A DNA stretch of 64,000 nucleotides. Origin: CAWAMD01 sp963783045. GTDB taxonomy: Bacteria > Actinomycetota > Nitriliruptoria > Nitriliruptorales > Nitriliruptoraceae. Numbering within the stretch: the stretch's first letter is position 1; the number at the start of each line of letters is the position of its first letter. This document shows, piece by piece, positions 9,037 through 17,624 of the stretch. The DNA is taken from contig CAWAMD010000001.1 in assembly GCA_963783045.1 (NCBI GenBank), positions 670,655-734,654 of the forward strand, read 5' to 3'. The translations under genes were made by a program, and so were the position numbers. The notes under the pieces were generated by a model. That model had not been told where the DNA came from and did not search any database. It worked only from the letters and a program-made list of their open reading frames with translations.

Positions 9037-9491
9037 GACGGTGCCGGGAGGTAGTCGGCGGCCACCACCGCCGACCCGTCGGTGTGCAGCACCCAGGTCG
9101 ACCCCTTCCGCCACCGTGGCGAGTCGGGAAGCGCCACGCCGAGGACGCGCAGCTCGCCGATGAGCCCGCCGATGACGTCGCCGTGGCTGCACAGCACCGT
9201 GTCCGTGCCGGCGAGGTCGCCGACCAGCCCGCGGACGACCTCGCGCGGGGTCGCCTCGGCGAGCTCGTCGACCTCCTCCACCTTGAGGCCGCGGGCCGCC
9301 GCCAGCGGCTCGACGCTCTGGACACAGCGCAGGTAGGGGGAGCTCACGATCCGGTCCACCGGGTAGCCGGCGAGCACGTCGACGAGTGCGCGCGCCTGCC
9401 GACGTCCCCGTGCCGAGACCGGCCGCAGCCGGTCGTCGCCGTGCCACTCGCGGCGGTCACCGGCGTGGGTGTGGCGCACGACGAGCAGCAT
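9033..9491 (-). CDS. histidine phosphatase (phosphoglycerate mutase-like, MutT1 C-domain type)
   Basis: A 152-residue histidine phosphatase; the RHTHAG motif at residues 6-11 carries the phosphohistidine, and 'CSHGDVIGGLI' supplies the second catalytic His. In mycobacteria the same domain is the C-terminal half of MutT1, fused behind a Nudix domain and encoded beside ppk1. Here the Nudix half is attached to the polyphosphate kinase, and this protein starts separately, its ATG sharing one base with the preceding stop (TGATG). A role in hydrolysing damaged or diadenosine nucleotides together with the Nudix domain is an inference from that arrangement. Confidence 0.8.
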   Translation of the reverse strand: MLLVVRHTHAGDRREWHGDDRLRPVSARGRRQARALVDVLAGYPVDRIVSSPYLRCVQSVEPLAAARGLKVEEVDELAEATPREVVRGLVGDLAGTDTVLCSHGDVIGGLIGELRVLGVALPDSPRWRKGSTWVLHTDGSAVVAADYLPAPS

Positions 9492-12106
9492 CAGCGTCCG
9501 CCCTGCAACGCCTCGGCCAGCAGCTCCCGGTCGTGGTCGTAGGTGAGCAGGTCGCGGGCGACCTCGACGGCGACCCAGCGCACGTCGTCGATCTCGTCGT
9601 CGGGCGGTCGGTGCATCGGGTCGCCGTCACGGGGACGCATGTGCCAGTAGCGGACGAGCTTCGCCCGGCCCTTCCGGTCCTCGTAGGTGACCGGTGACAG
9701 CTCACGGCCGAGCTCGACCGTGACGCCGGTCTCCTCCTCGACCTCCCGGTGGGCCGCGTCCTCGAAGGACTCCCCGGGGTCGAGCTTGCCCTTCGGCAGC
9801 GACCAGTCGAGGTACTTCGGTCGGTGCACGATGAGCACCTCGGCCCCGTCGCCGTCGGGTGCGTCCCGGAGGACGACGCCACCCGCCGCGGTCACCTCGG
9901 CCGTCGACGCATCCATGTCCATCGTCGCTCGTCGCTCGGTTGTCCGGTTGGGGGCCTGGTCCGTGCGGGGGGCGGCCCGCTGGCGGGCGCGGTCCTGCAG
10001 CACGACCTGGGCGTCGTGGCCGTCCGCAGCCGGTCGGCGCTCCCACCGGCCGTCGGGGCACAGATGCCAGGCCTGGACCTCGGGGTCGAGCAGCACGCCC
10101 AGGATCTCGTCCAGCCGGTCCTGCAGCGCCGGGCTGTCGACGGGTGCGACGGCCTCGACCCGACGGTCGAGGTTACGGGGCATCAGGTCGGCCGATCCGA
10201 TGAGGTACTCGTACCCCCGTTCATCGCTGCCGTATTTGAAGATCCGCGAGTGCTCGAGGTAGCGGCCCACGACCGAGCGCACCCGGATGTTCTCGGACAG
10301 CCCGGCGACGCCGGGCCGCAGGCAGCAGATCCCGCGCACGATCAGCTCGACCCGGGTTCCCGCCTGCGACGCGGCGTACAGCAGGTCGATCATGGCCGGG
10401 TCGACGAGCGCGTTGAGCTTCATCACGATGTGCCCGTCGGACGCCGCGATCTCGCGCTCGATCAGCTCGGTGATCCGCCGTCGCAGCGTCGTCGGGGCGA
10501 CGAGCAGCTTCCGGTAGGTGCCGTGGCGGCTGTAGCCGGTGAGCTCGTTGAACAGGTCCGACAGGTCCGCGCCGAGCGCCGGGTCGGCGGTCAGCAGGCC
10601 CAGGTCCTCGTACAGCCGCGCGGTCCTGTCGTTGTAGTTGCCGGTGCCGATGTGGGCGTAGCGGCGGACGGTGCCGCCCTCGTCGCGGACGACGAGCGAG
10701 GTCTTCGTGTGGGTCTTCAGGCCGACCACCCCGTAGACGACGTGGACGCCCGCCTCCTCCAGGGTGCGGGCCCACTCGATGTTGGCCTCCTCGTCGAAGC
10801 GCGCCTTGAGCTCGACGAGGGCCACCACCTGCTTGCCCTCCTCGGCGGCCCGCACCAGGGCACGAACGACGGGGCTGCCCGGCCCCGACGTGCGGTAGAG
10901 GGTCTGCTTGATCGCCAGCACCTGCGGATCGTCGGCGGCCGCCTCGATGAACGCCTGCACGGTGGTCGCGAAGGCCTCGTAGGGATGCTGGACGAGCACG
11001 TCGCCCTGCCGGATCGCCGCGAACGGGTCGATCCCCTCGCCGACGGTCGCGAGGAGCCGCGGCGGGGTCGTCGGGCTGAACGACGGGAAGAGCAGCTCCG
11101 GACGGTCGAGGGAGGTGAGGGCGAACAGACCGGCCAGGTCCAGCGGCCCCCGCACCTCGTGGACGTTGGCCTCGCCGATCCTGAGCTCGCGGGCGAGCAG
11201 GTCGCGCACCTCGGGATCCATCCCCGGCTCGACCTCGAGCCGGACGACCCGCCCGAAGCGGCGACGGGTCAGCTCGGACTCGATCGCCTGGAGCAGGTCG
11301 TCGGCCTCCTCCTCCTCGACGACGAGGTCCGCGTTGCGGGTGACGCGGAACGTGTAGTGGGCCACGACCTCCATCCCGGCGAAGAGACGGTCGAGGTGCG
11401 CGGCGATGACCTGCTCGAGCGGCACGAAGCGCTCGCCGTCGGGCATGACGACGAACCGGGGGAGGATCGGCGGGACCTTCACCCGGGCGAAGCGGGTCTG
11501 CCCGCCGTCCGGGTCGCGGACGACGACCGCGAGGTTCAGCGACAGGTTCGAGATGTAGGGGAAGGGATGGGCCGGGTCGACCGCCAGCGGCGTGAGCACC
11601 GGGTAGACGCGCTGGTCGAACTCCTCCACGAGCCACGCCCGGTCGTCCTCGTCGAGCGATGCCCAGTCGGAGAAGCGGACCCCGACGGCCTCGAGCGACG
11701 GAGCGATGTCCTCGTGGAAGAGCCGGGTCCGGTCGGCGTCGAGTGCCTGCACGTACTCGCGGATGGCGACGAGCTGCTCGTTCGGCGTCAGCCCGTCGGC
11801 CGACGGGCGGCTCACGCCGGCCGCCACCTGCTCCTGCAGGCCGGCGACGCGGATCTGGAAGAACTCGTCGAGGTTGGCGCTGAAGATGGCGAGGAACCGC
11901 ACGCGCTCGAGCAGCGGGATGTCCCGGTCCTCGGCCATCGCGAGGACACGCTCGTTGAAGGCGAGCCAGGACAGCTCGCGGTTGACGAGCCTCGCCTCGC
12001 CGTCCTCGCCGTCGGGAAACTGCCCGGCCGAGGCGGGCAGGTCGCCGACGAGCCGGCCGGGACCTTCCCGGGTGGCCGTGACGACGGGTTGCTGGCGAGA
12101 CGTCAT
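9491..12106 (-). CDS. ppk: polyphosphate kinase 1 fused to a C-terminal Nudix hydrolase domain
   Basis: An 871-residue open frame joins two complete proteins. Residues 1 to about 690 are Ppk1 (ATP to polyphosphate, reversible): N-terminal 'NRELSWLAFNERVLAMA', the phosphohistidine in 'AHIGTGNYN' near residue 484 and the second His in 'YLEHSRIFKYG' near 619. After about 40 linker residues a Nudix domain covers 738-868, with the box G-KLDPG-E-SFEDAAH-REVEEETG. An ATG at residue 729 could allow separate translation, but only a weak GAG precedes it and no stop separates the parts. The ATG at 12106 lies just 7 bases after TAGGCT, suggesting a leaderless mRNA. Confidence 0.88.
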   Translation of the reverse strand: MTSRQQPVVTATREGPGRLVGDLPASAGQFPDGEDGEARLVNRELSWLAFNERVLAMAEDRDIPLLERVRFLAIFSANLDEFFQIRVAGLQEQVAAGVSRPSADGLTPNEQLVAIREYVQALDADRTRLFHEDIAPSLEAVGVRFSDWASLDEDDRAWLVEEFDQRVYPVLTPLAVDPAHPFPYISNLSLNLAVVVRDPDGGQTRFARVKVPPILPRFVVMPDGERFVPLEQVIAAHLDRLFAGMEVVAHYTFRVTRNADLVVEEEEADDLLQAIESELTRRRFGRVVRLEVEPGMDPEVRDLLARELRIGEANVHEVRGPLDLAGLFALTSLDRPELLFPSFSPTTPPRLLATVGEGIDPFAAIRQGDVLVQHPYEAFATTVQAFIEAAADDPQVLAIKQTLYRTSGPGSPVVRALVRAAEEGKQVVALVELKARFDEEANIEWARTLEEAGVHVVYGVVGLKTHTKTSLVVRDEGGTVRRYAHIGTGNYNDRTARLYEDLGLLTADPALGADLSDLFNELTGYSRHGTYRKLLVAPTTLRRRITELIEREIAASDGHIVMKLNALVDPAMIDLLYAASQAGTRVELIVRGICCLRPGVAGLSENIRVRSVVGRYLEHSRIFKYGSDERGYEYLIGSADLMPRNLDRRVEAVAPVDSPALQDRLDEILGVLLDPEVQAWHLCPDGRWERRPAADGHDAQVVLQDRARQRAAPRTDQAPNRTTERRATMDMDASTAEVTAAGGVVLRDAPDGDGAEVLIVHRPKYLDWSLPKGKLDPGESFEDAAHREVEEETGVTVELGRELSPVTYEDRKGRAKLVRYWHMRPRDGDPMHRPPDDEIDDVRWVAVEVARDLLTYDHDRELLAEALQGGR

Positions 12107-12112
12107 GGGGCG

Positions 12113-12118
12113 AGCCTA
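12113..12118 (-). promoter_or_regulatory. candidate -10 box placing the ppk transcript start at its ATG
   Basis: TAGGCT on the minus strand ends 7 bases before the ppk start codon, the spacing expected between a -10 hexamer and a transcription start. If used, the mRNA would be leaderless. Confidence 0.4.
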
Positions 12119-12348
12119 GTGTCGGGTGGTGGGTCGTCCGGCGGCCGGCCGGGTGCATGTCCCGGGGGCGAACTCCGTTCGGCCACGATGAGCGGGCCGG
12201 ACGGCCCCCGCGCGGCGTGACCCTCGGCCTCGGGGTCGCGGCTGATCGCGCCCTACGCTGCCCGCTTCGAGGGACGGTGTACCGTTCGCCCCAATGGTCG
12301 GCACCGTTTAGTTTGTGCGCCAACAGCTTCGTAGGAGGTCGCTGGAAT

Positions 12349-12672
12349 ATGACGTACACGATCGCCGAGCCGTGCATCGACGTGAAGGACAAGGCCTGCG
12401 TCGAGGAGTGCCCGGTCGACTGCATCTACGAGGGTCCCCGGATGCTCTACATCCACCCCGAGGAGTGCATCGACTGCGGTGCGTGCGAGCCTGTCTGCCC
12501 CGTGGAGGCGATCTTCTACGAGGACGACGTGCCCGAGGAGTGGCAGCTGTTCACGCCGGTCAACGCCGAGTGGTTCGAGGACGAGGTCACGGGTCTCGGC
12601 TCGCCCGGCGGTGCTGCGGCCGTGGGTGCCCTGGACGTCGACCATCCCACGGTCGCGGACTGGGAGGTCTGA
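12349..12672 (+). CDS. fdxA: seven-iron ferredoxin
   Basis: A 107-residue FdxA-type ferredoxin carrying one 3Fe-4S and one 4Fe-4S cluster. Cysteines at 9, 17, 21, 25, 40, 43, 46 and 50 match the classical 7Fe pattern, with the second set in 'CIDCGACEPVCP'. The C-terminal 'EEWQLFTPVNAEWF' region is the usual FdxA extension. GTAGGAGG at 12331-12338 fixes the ATG at 12349, and TAGTTT at 12309-12314 could be its -10 box. It is a soluble low-potential electron carrier; the FrhB-like flavoprotein gene nearby is a possible partner. A hairpin terminator follows. Confidence 0.93.
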   Translation: MTYTIAEPCIDVKDKACVEECPVDCIYEGPRMLYIHPEECIDCGACEPVCPVEAIFYEDDVPEEWQLFTPVNAEWFEDEVTGLGSPGGAAAVGALDVDHPTVADWEV

Positions 12673-12701
12673 GCCTCCCGGCCGCCGCAGCCTCACCGGC
12701 C

Positions 12702-12729
12702 ACGGGCACCTGCCGCTGCAGGTGCCCGT
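12702..12729 (+). terminator. hairpin terminator after fdxA
   Basis: A perfect 12-bp stem (12702-12713 with 12718-12729) and a CGCT loop lie 30 bases after the fdxA stop. There is no T-run, as is common in very G+C-rich genomes. It may also serve the convergent DUF4235 gene. Confidence 0.65.
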
Positions 12730-12780
12730 CGCGTGTCGCATCCGTTCGGGATCAGGTGCCCCGCCACGCGGTCGTCGAGA

Positions 12781-13084
12781 TCACGTCTCGTCGGCGTGGG
12801 CCGGCGCCTCGCTGCGCACGCCCGGCGGCAGCTCACCGCTGACGCGCTCCCACAGGCCGGCGGCGCTCCGGCGGGCGACGAGCCGTGCGACACCCACCAG
12901 CGCGCCGGTGACCAGCGTCCACAGCAGCGCCGTCGTCCACGACGTCTCCGGGTGCCGCCGGGTTCGTGGGCGGATCGCCGCCGGTGGCCCGCCGCCATCC
13001 CGCCGAGGCGGCGTTGCGTGCCGCCATGGCCGCGGCGACGCTCGCCAGGGTCGCGACGACCTTCCACCTGGTGTCCTCGTCCAC
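12781..13084 (-). CDS. DUF4235-like small membrane protein, split by one extra base
   Basis: About 100 residues when the frame is repaired. The N-terminal part (DEDTRWKVVATLASVAAAMAA) and the C-terminal part (ETSWTTALLWTLVTGALVGV then ARLVARRSAAGLWERVSGELPP) together give the DUF4235 pattern of two hydrophobic segments and a closing arginine-rich stretch. The two halves are in different frames, joined near 12945-12955 by one surplus C. The start is GTG 13084 with AAGGA upstream. Function unknown. The match to DUF4235 is from memory of the family pattern. Confidence 0.6.
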
Positions 13085-13176
13085 ACCGCGTCCTTCGTCT
13101 CGGCGTCGGGTGTGCCGGCACGATACGGCCCGCAGCTCGGTGCGGCGGGCGAGCGCCCCGGCCGGTCGCCAGCGGG

Positions 13177-14298
13177 TCAGGCGGGGACGGTGGGGAGCAG
13201 GGCCGGGGCGCGCTGTGGCTCGGGGAGCAGGTCGGCGGGCCAGCGCTTGCGCGACTTGGCCGAGAGCTTGTCGAGCAGCGTCATGGCGACGGGGTCGTCC
13301 TGGCCGGGCTTGGCCTCGACGAGGCCGGCGTCGATGACGGCCTTCATCCACTCCTCGCCCCGTTCGGTGCGCACGATGGTCAGGGTCCAGTTGTCGTCGG
13401 ATCCGATCCCGCCGGTGGCGATGTCGGCGTGCTCGGCCGCGAAGTCGGGGCACAGCTTGCAGCCGGGCCGGGTGTGGGGGTGGAACTCCTTGAGCGGCAG
13501 CTCGGTATAGGTCCCGTCGCGAAGCCACACCATGTAGCGGCCCTTGATGTTGACCTTGACCACGTCGGCGATGTCGATGCCGTGCTCGGCCAGCACCTGG
13601 GCCTGGCCGTCGTAGGTGAACGTCTTCGAGCACAGCAGCCCGATGGTCAGCGCGATCTTGCGCTTGTACTTGTTCACCCCGCGGGCGGCGACCGAGCCGT
13701 TGATCGACGCCTGGCAGGACATGCCGACCAGCGCGAGGTTCTTGAGCTTGCGCTCCTCCGCCTCGGCCATCGCGAGCGGGTTGGCCGAGTAGGTGTAGCG
13801 GGACCCGGCGGTGGCCAGCACGTCCTCGCGGGTGGTCGCCAGGAACGGCTCGGAGTCGAACGGGCCGCGCTTGTCGACGATCTCGGAGGTGAGGGCCCCG
13901 TCGATCCAGCCCTGCTCGAGGCCGAAGATCAGCAGCGTCGACACGAGCCCGCCGTCCTGGCCGGCCTCGTGGACGCCGGCGTCGGTGGCGCGGGTGAGCA
14001 GGATCGAGCGGGCGACCCCGGCCACCTCGTCGGGGGCACGCACGCGACCGAACAGCGTCTCGTCGAGCTCGGTCTCCCAGGCACGAAAGCGCGGGCAGGC
14101 GCGCGTGCAGATGTCGCAGCCACGGTCCCCGATCACGCACTGGTCGTGGCCCATGCCCTCGCCGACCTGGACCGGGACGTAGTCGTCGGTGTAGCCCAGC
14201 ACGTCACGCGGGCAGGCCATCACACACGCCGCACACCCGGTGCACAGCCCCGTGTCCACGACCTCGTGGTACAGCTCGCGCCAGTGGACATCACCCAT
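13177..14298 (-). CDS. FrhB/FdhB-like iron-sulfur flavoprotein (coenzyme F420 hydrogenase beta-type)
   Basis: A 373-residue member of the coenzyme F420 hydrogenase/dehydrogenase beta-subunit family. A ferredoxin-like N-terminus has Cys 19, 22, 25, 29 (CTGCAACVMACP) and a second set at 54, 61, 64, 68 (CDICTRACP). The FrhB core follows, with 'EAGQDGGLVSTLL', 'GMSCQASING' and a further Cys pair in 'RPGCKLCPDFAAEHADI'. These proteins pass electrons between ferredoxin or NAD(P)H and a flavin or F420 partner. No hydrogenase or formate dehydrogenase subunit is nearby, so it may act alone with FdxA. The start is ATG 14298. Confidence 0.82.
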   Translation of the reverse strand: MGDVHWRELYHEVVDTGLCTGCAACVMACPRDVLGYTDDYVPVQVGEGMGHDQCVIGDRGCDICTRACPRFRAWETELDETLFGRVRAPDEVAGVARSILLTRATDAGVHEAGQDGGLVSTLLIFGLEQGWIDGALTSEIVDKRGPFDSEPFLATTREDVLATAGSRYTYSANPLAMAEAEERKLKNLALVGMSCQASINGSVAARGVNKYKRKIALTIGLLCSKTFTYDGQAQVLAEHGIDIADVVKVNIKGRYMVWLRDGTYTELPLKEFHPHTRPGCKLCPDFAAEHADIATGGIGSDDNWTLTIVRTERGEEWMKAVIDAGLVEAKPGQDDPVAMTLLDKLSAKSRKRWPADLLPEPQRAPALLPTVPA

Positions 14299-14491
14299 CG
14301 CTCGCTCCTTCGGGCTCGGGCTGCGAAGCGTAGTGGCGCCGGACGTTCGGCCGGGCCGGCGGCGTCCGGATCCGTCGGACGGCCTCCCGACAGCGGGGCC
14401 GTCGGCCCCCGGGCGGTCGCGTCGTGACCACTACGCTCGGTGCTGAACGGCACGTCAGGCGTCCTCGTCCCGCTCCGAGCAGGAACCCCCG

Positions 14492-15772
14492 ATGAGATCC
14501 GTCCCCTCCGGCCCGACCGAGCCCGACGCGGTCCTCGAGGCCATCCGTCCCGGCGACGACCTGATCGTGCCGATCGCGAACGGTGAGCCGGTCACGCTGA
14601 TCGACGCACTCGAGCGCAACGCCCACCGGCTCCACGACGTCCGTGTCCACCAGATGCACGCGCTGTACGACCGCGAGTACCTGAAGGGTGCCTGCGGGGA
14701 GCACCTGCGCCACGTCTCGTACTTCCTGTCGCCGGTGACGCGTCCGTGGTTCCACGAGGGCGGCCTGGACCTCGTCCCGGCGCACTTCAGCGAGGTGCCC
14801 GAGCTGCTGCGTCGCGCCGCCAAGCCGGCGCTGGTGCTCGCGGCCGCGTCGCCCATGGACGAGCACGGCTACTTCTCGCTGGGGGTGAGTGCCGACTACA
14901 CGGCCCCGTTCATCGGTCACCTGCCGTTCTTCCTCGAGGTGAACCCGAACATGCCGCGCACCTTCGGCCGCAACCAGGTGCACGTCAGCCAGGTCCGGGG
15001 CTGGGTCGAGGCCGACTACCCGCTCGTCGAGGTGCCCCCCAAGGCGCCCGCGGACGTCGACACGCGCATCGCCGGCTACGTCGCCGACCGGATCAACGAC
15101 GGGGACACGATCCAGGCCGGCATCGGGGCGATCCCGAACGCCATCGTGTCGATGCTGACCGACCACAAGCACCTCGGCCTGCACACCGAGCTGATCTCCG
15201 ACGGGTTCCTCGATCTCGTCGACGCCGGGGTGCTGACCGGCGCCCGCAAGACGCTCAATCCGAACAAGATGGTGGCGACGTTCGCGCTCGGGACGCGCCG
15301 GCTCTACGACTTCCTCGACGACAACGCGGCCGTCGAGCTCTGGCCGGTCGACTACGTGAACGACTCACGCGTGATCGGGCGCGAGGAGAACTTCGTCTCG
15401 ATCAACGCCACGACCGAGGTCGACTTCTTCGGCCAGTGCGCGTCCGAGACCATCGAGGGCCGCTACTACTCCGGCTCCGGTGGGCAGTCCGACTTCGCCC
15501 GGGGCGCCATGTACTCGCCGAACGGGCGCGGCTTCATCGTGCTCCGCTCGACGACCTCCGACGGCGAGACCTCGCGGATCGTCCCGACGCTGTGCTGCGG
15601 CTCGGTCGTGACCACGCTGAAGAACACGGTGGACCACGTCGTGACCGAGTTCGGTGTCGCCGAGCTGCGGGGGAGGTCGATCCGGGACCGCACCCGGGCG
15701 CTCATCCGCGTCGCCCACCCGAAGTTCCGGGACTGGCTGACGGCGGAGGCCGAGAAGCTCGGCTACCTCTGA
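14492..15772 (+). CDS. acetyl-CoA hydrolase/CoA-transferase family protein
   Basis: A 426-residue protein of the acetyl-CoA hydrolase/transferase (4-hydroxybutyrate CoA-transferase-like) family. Recognisable blocks are 'IQAGIGAIPNAIVSMLTDHK', 'LHTELISDGFLDLVDAGVLT' and the 'VSINATTEVDFFGQCASE' region near the catalytic Glu, with the C-terminal 'VVTEFGVAELRGRSIRDR'. It would move CoA between acyl groups in the cytoplasm; the acyl specificity cannot be read. GAGCAGGA precedes the ATG, and TACGCT at 14432-14437 is a candidate -10. A tandem hairpin repeat separates it from the convergent crotonase gene. Confidence 0.88.
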   Translation: MRSVPSGPTEPDAVLEAIRPGDDLIVPIANGEPVTLIDALERNAHRLHDVRVHQMHALYDREYLKGACGEHLRHVSYFLSPVTRPWFHEGGLDLVPAHFSEVPELLRRAAKPALVLAAASPMDEHGYFSLGVSADYTAPFIGHLPFFLEVNPNMPRTFGRNQVHVSQVRGWVEADYPLVEVPPKAPADVDTRIAGYVADRINDGDTIQAGIGAIPNAIVSMLTDHKHLGLHTELISDGFLDLVDAGVLTGARKTLNPNKMVATFALGTRRLYDFLDDNAAVELWPVDYVNDSRVIGREENFVSINATTEVDFFGQCASETIEGRYYSGSGGQSDFARGAMYSPNGRGFIVLRSTTSDGETSRIVPTLCCGSVVTTLKNTVDHVVTEFGVAELRGRSIRDRTRALIRVAHPKFRDWLTAEAEKLGYL

Positions 15773-15779
15773 CGACGAG

Positions 15780-15888
15780 ATACGTGCGGGGTCCTACCCA
15801 CGTGAGCGCGATAACCCCGCACGTATTCTGGGAGCGGCGAGATACGTGCGGGGTCCTACCCACGTGAGCGCGATAACCCCGCACGTAT
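15780..15888. repeat. tandem pair of 62-nt hairpin units between convergent genes
   Basis: Two near-identical units start at 15780 and 15842, offset by 62 nt. Each has a perfect 13-bp inverted repeat (ATACGTGCGGGGT pairing with ACCCCGCACGTAT) around a 21-nt loop that itself contains CACGTG. Stems are 15780-15792 with 15814-15826, and 15842-15854 with 15876-15888. The pair fills the space between two convergent stops. It may be a bidirectional terminator or a REP/BIME-like element; no other copy was noticed in the window. Confidence 0.85.
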
Positions 15889-15895
15889 CCTGAGG

Positions 15896-16603
15896 TCAGC
15901 TGACGGGCACGTCGGCGAGGAGCGCCGCGACGTCGTCGTCGAGGCCGTTGAGCGTCGCGTCGGCGGACATCCCCCGCAGCCGCCGCTTCGTGCCGGCGTA
16001 GGCGGCCGGCGGGAGGGACGCGAGCTCGGCGGCCTTCGCCTGCGCCCGGGCGAGCACGTCGCCGGCCGCGGCGAGCTCGTCCGCGTACCCGGCGTCGACC
16101 GCCGTGGCCGCGTCGATCCGGGCGCCGGGCAGCAGCAGGTCCTCGAGGAGGTCGTTGCGGAGGTTGTGGCGGGCCAGGGCGATCGCGAACTGGGGCAGCT
16201 GGAAGTTGATCTGGGTCTCGGTCAGCCCCCACCAGTAGTCGCCCTCGGCGGCGACGGCGTGGTCGCATGCCATGGCCAGCATCGTCCCGGCGGCGATCGC
16301 GTGTCCCGTCGCCGCGCAGACGGTCGGCTTCGGGTCGAGCCACACCCGCATCATCGTCCGGCCGAAGGCGGTCAGCAGCCGGTGCATGCCGCTGCGATCC
16401 GTGTTCGCCATGAACTTCACGTCGAGTCCGGCGCTGAAGATGCCCTCCCGGCCCGCGACGACGATCGCCTTCGCGTCGTCGTTCTCGTCGAAGGCGGCGG
16501 TGATGGCCTCGAAGGCCTCGATGCCGAGGACGTTCTTCTTCCCGTCGTCCAGGGTCAACGTGACGACCCCGGTTGCGTCGTCGACGGTGCGGCGGATCTC
16601 CAT
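15896..16603 (-). CDS. enoyl-CoA hydratase/isomerase (crotonase) family protein
   Basis: A 235-residue crotonase-fold protein. The oxyanion-hole segments are visible: 'GREGIFSAGLDVKFM' and 'CAATGHAIAAGTMLAMACDH'. The second catalytic Glu typical of hydratases is not obvious ('WGLTETQINFQLP'), so isomerase or another crotonase reaction is as likely as hydration. A minus-strand TAGGCT (16659-16654) lies 51 bases upstream of the ATG. It is convergent with the CoA-transferase gene and may act on related acyl-CoA substrates. Confidence 0.85.
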   Translation of the reverse strand: MEIRRTVDDATGVVTLTLDDGKKNVLGIEAFEAITAAFDENDDAKAIVVAGREGIFSAGLDVKFMANTDRSGMHRLLTAFGRTMMRVWLDPKPTVCAATGHAIAAGTMLAMACDHAVAAEGDYWWGLTETQINFQLPQFAIALARHNLRNDLLEDLLLPGARIDAATAVDAGYADELAAAGDVLARAQAKAAELASLPPAAYAGTKRRLRGMSADATLNGLDDDVAALLADVPVS

Positions 16604-16769
16604 GGCACGGGCCTCCTGTTCACGGGTGGCGGCGGCCGGCGGGCCGGGGGCGCAGCCTAACGGCTGCCCGTCGGGCCCCGGCGCGTGCGTGCAGATGGGC
16701 GGTGCGGGCCCCCTCCCGCACCGCCCACCCCCCGTGCAGCCGCAGGGTCGCGGCGACGCCGCGAGCGGC

Positions 16770-17624
16770 TCAGCGGTGGATGGAGGCCACCCGCACCTGG
16801 GCGCCCGGCCCCTTGAAGCCGAGCTCCTTGCGCGACAGCTGGTCGCCGGTCACGTCGCTGAGCGAGCCGATGATGTCGGTGAGCGACCGGCCGTCGAGCA
16901 GCTCACGACCGTCGTCGCTGAGGTAGCCGCGCAGGTACTCGTCGGGGCCGAGGGTGTCGCGCCGCTCGAGGGCGTGGTCGACGACCGCCACGACGGTGAC
17001 CGGCTCGAGGCTCAGGGCGCCCTCGTCGAGCTCCGGGCGGCGGAGCAGCATGAGCAGCCGGCGGTTGCTGGCGTCGTGGTCCAGCGCCACGACGACCGGG
17101 GCGTTGTTCAGGTCCGTCCGCGGACGCGTGACCGTGGCGGTGTCGGTCGGCCCGTCGGGGTCGGGCTGCGTGCCGGCGCGCGCGAGCAGCGGGGCGGACA
17201 GCTCCAGGAGCTCGGCGGCGCGGGTGGCCGGAAGCGGAACGAGCGTGCCCGAGGCGACGACCACCTGGCCGGGATCGAGGTCGGCCCGGGGGTCGGCGTC
17301 GAGGTCGACGAGTGCCCCACGCTCCTCGAGGTTGGCCAGCGCGCCGGTGAGATCCGCGCCGTGCCCGTTCGACTCGGCATCGGTCCCGAGCAGGTGCAGG
17401 TCGTCGAGCACCGTCCGGTCGCGGTAGAGGGCGTCCCCGATCCGCTGGGCCCGTGACGGGACGTGGGCGGCCCGCCGGCGGCGGACCACGGCGACGATCA
17501 GCCACGTCAGCAGCGCCACGACGACCACGGCGCCGACGACGCCGATCAGCACGGCGGGATACTGCTGCCAGACCGTGACGGCTGCGTCACGGATGACCTG
17601 CCAGGCAACGCGCAGGGTGTCCAT
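16770..17624 (-). CDS. unrecognised membrane-anchored protein
   Basis: A 284-residue protein I do not recognise. One strong membrane helix at about residues 24-48 is followed by RRRR and a soluble domain, presumably cytoplasmic. The soluble part is mixed alpha/beta, with 'SGTLVPLPATRAAELLELSA' and a C-terminal 'GRSLTDIIGSLSDVTGDQL'. The start is ATG 17624, with GAGGAGGGC upstream. No catalytic motif is evident, and it is flanked by a crotonase and a zinc-ribbon membrane protein that do not suggest a role. Confidence 0.6.
   Translation of the reverse strand: MDTLRVAWQVIRDAAVTVWQQYPAVLIGVVGAVVVVALLTWLIVAVVRRRRAAHVPSRAQRIGDALYRDRTVLDDLHLLGTDAESNGHGADLTGALANLEERGALVDLDADPRADLDPGQVVVASGTLVPLPATRAAELLELSAPLLARAGTQPDPDGPTDTATVTRPRTDLNNAPVVVALDHDASNRRLLMLLRRPELDEGALSLEPVTVVAVVDHALERRDTLGPDEYLRGYLSDDGRELLDGRSLTDIIGSLSDVTGDQLSRKELGFKGPGAQVRVASIHR

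Noticed and set aside
9491..9922. A separate Nudix gene starting at the internal ATG of the Ppk1 frame
   Set aside because: No stop ends Ppk1 before it and only a weak ribosome binding site precedes the ATG; annotated as part of the fusion with the alternative noted.
9749..12220. Plus-strand frame of over 800 codons opposite ppk
   Set aside because: Mirror frame of the Ppk1-Nudix gene with no recognisable domain.
15780..15888. CRISPR array
   Set aside because: Only two units, the units are palindromic along most of their length and there are no unique spacers or cas genes.
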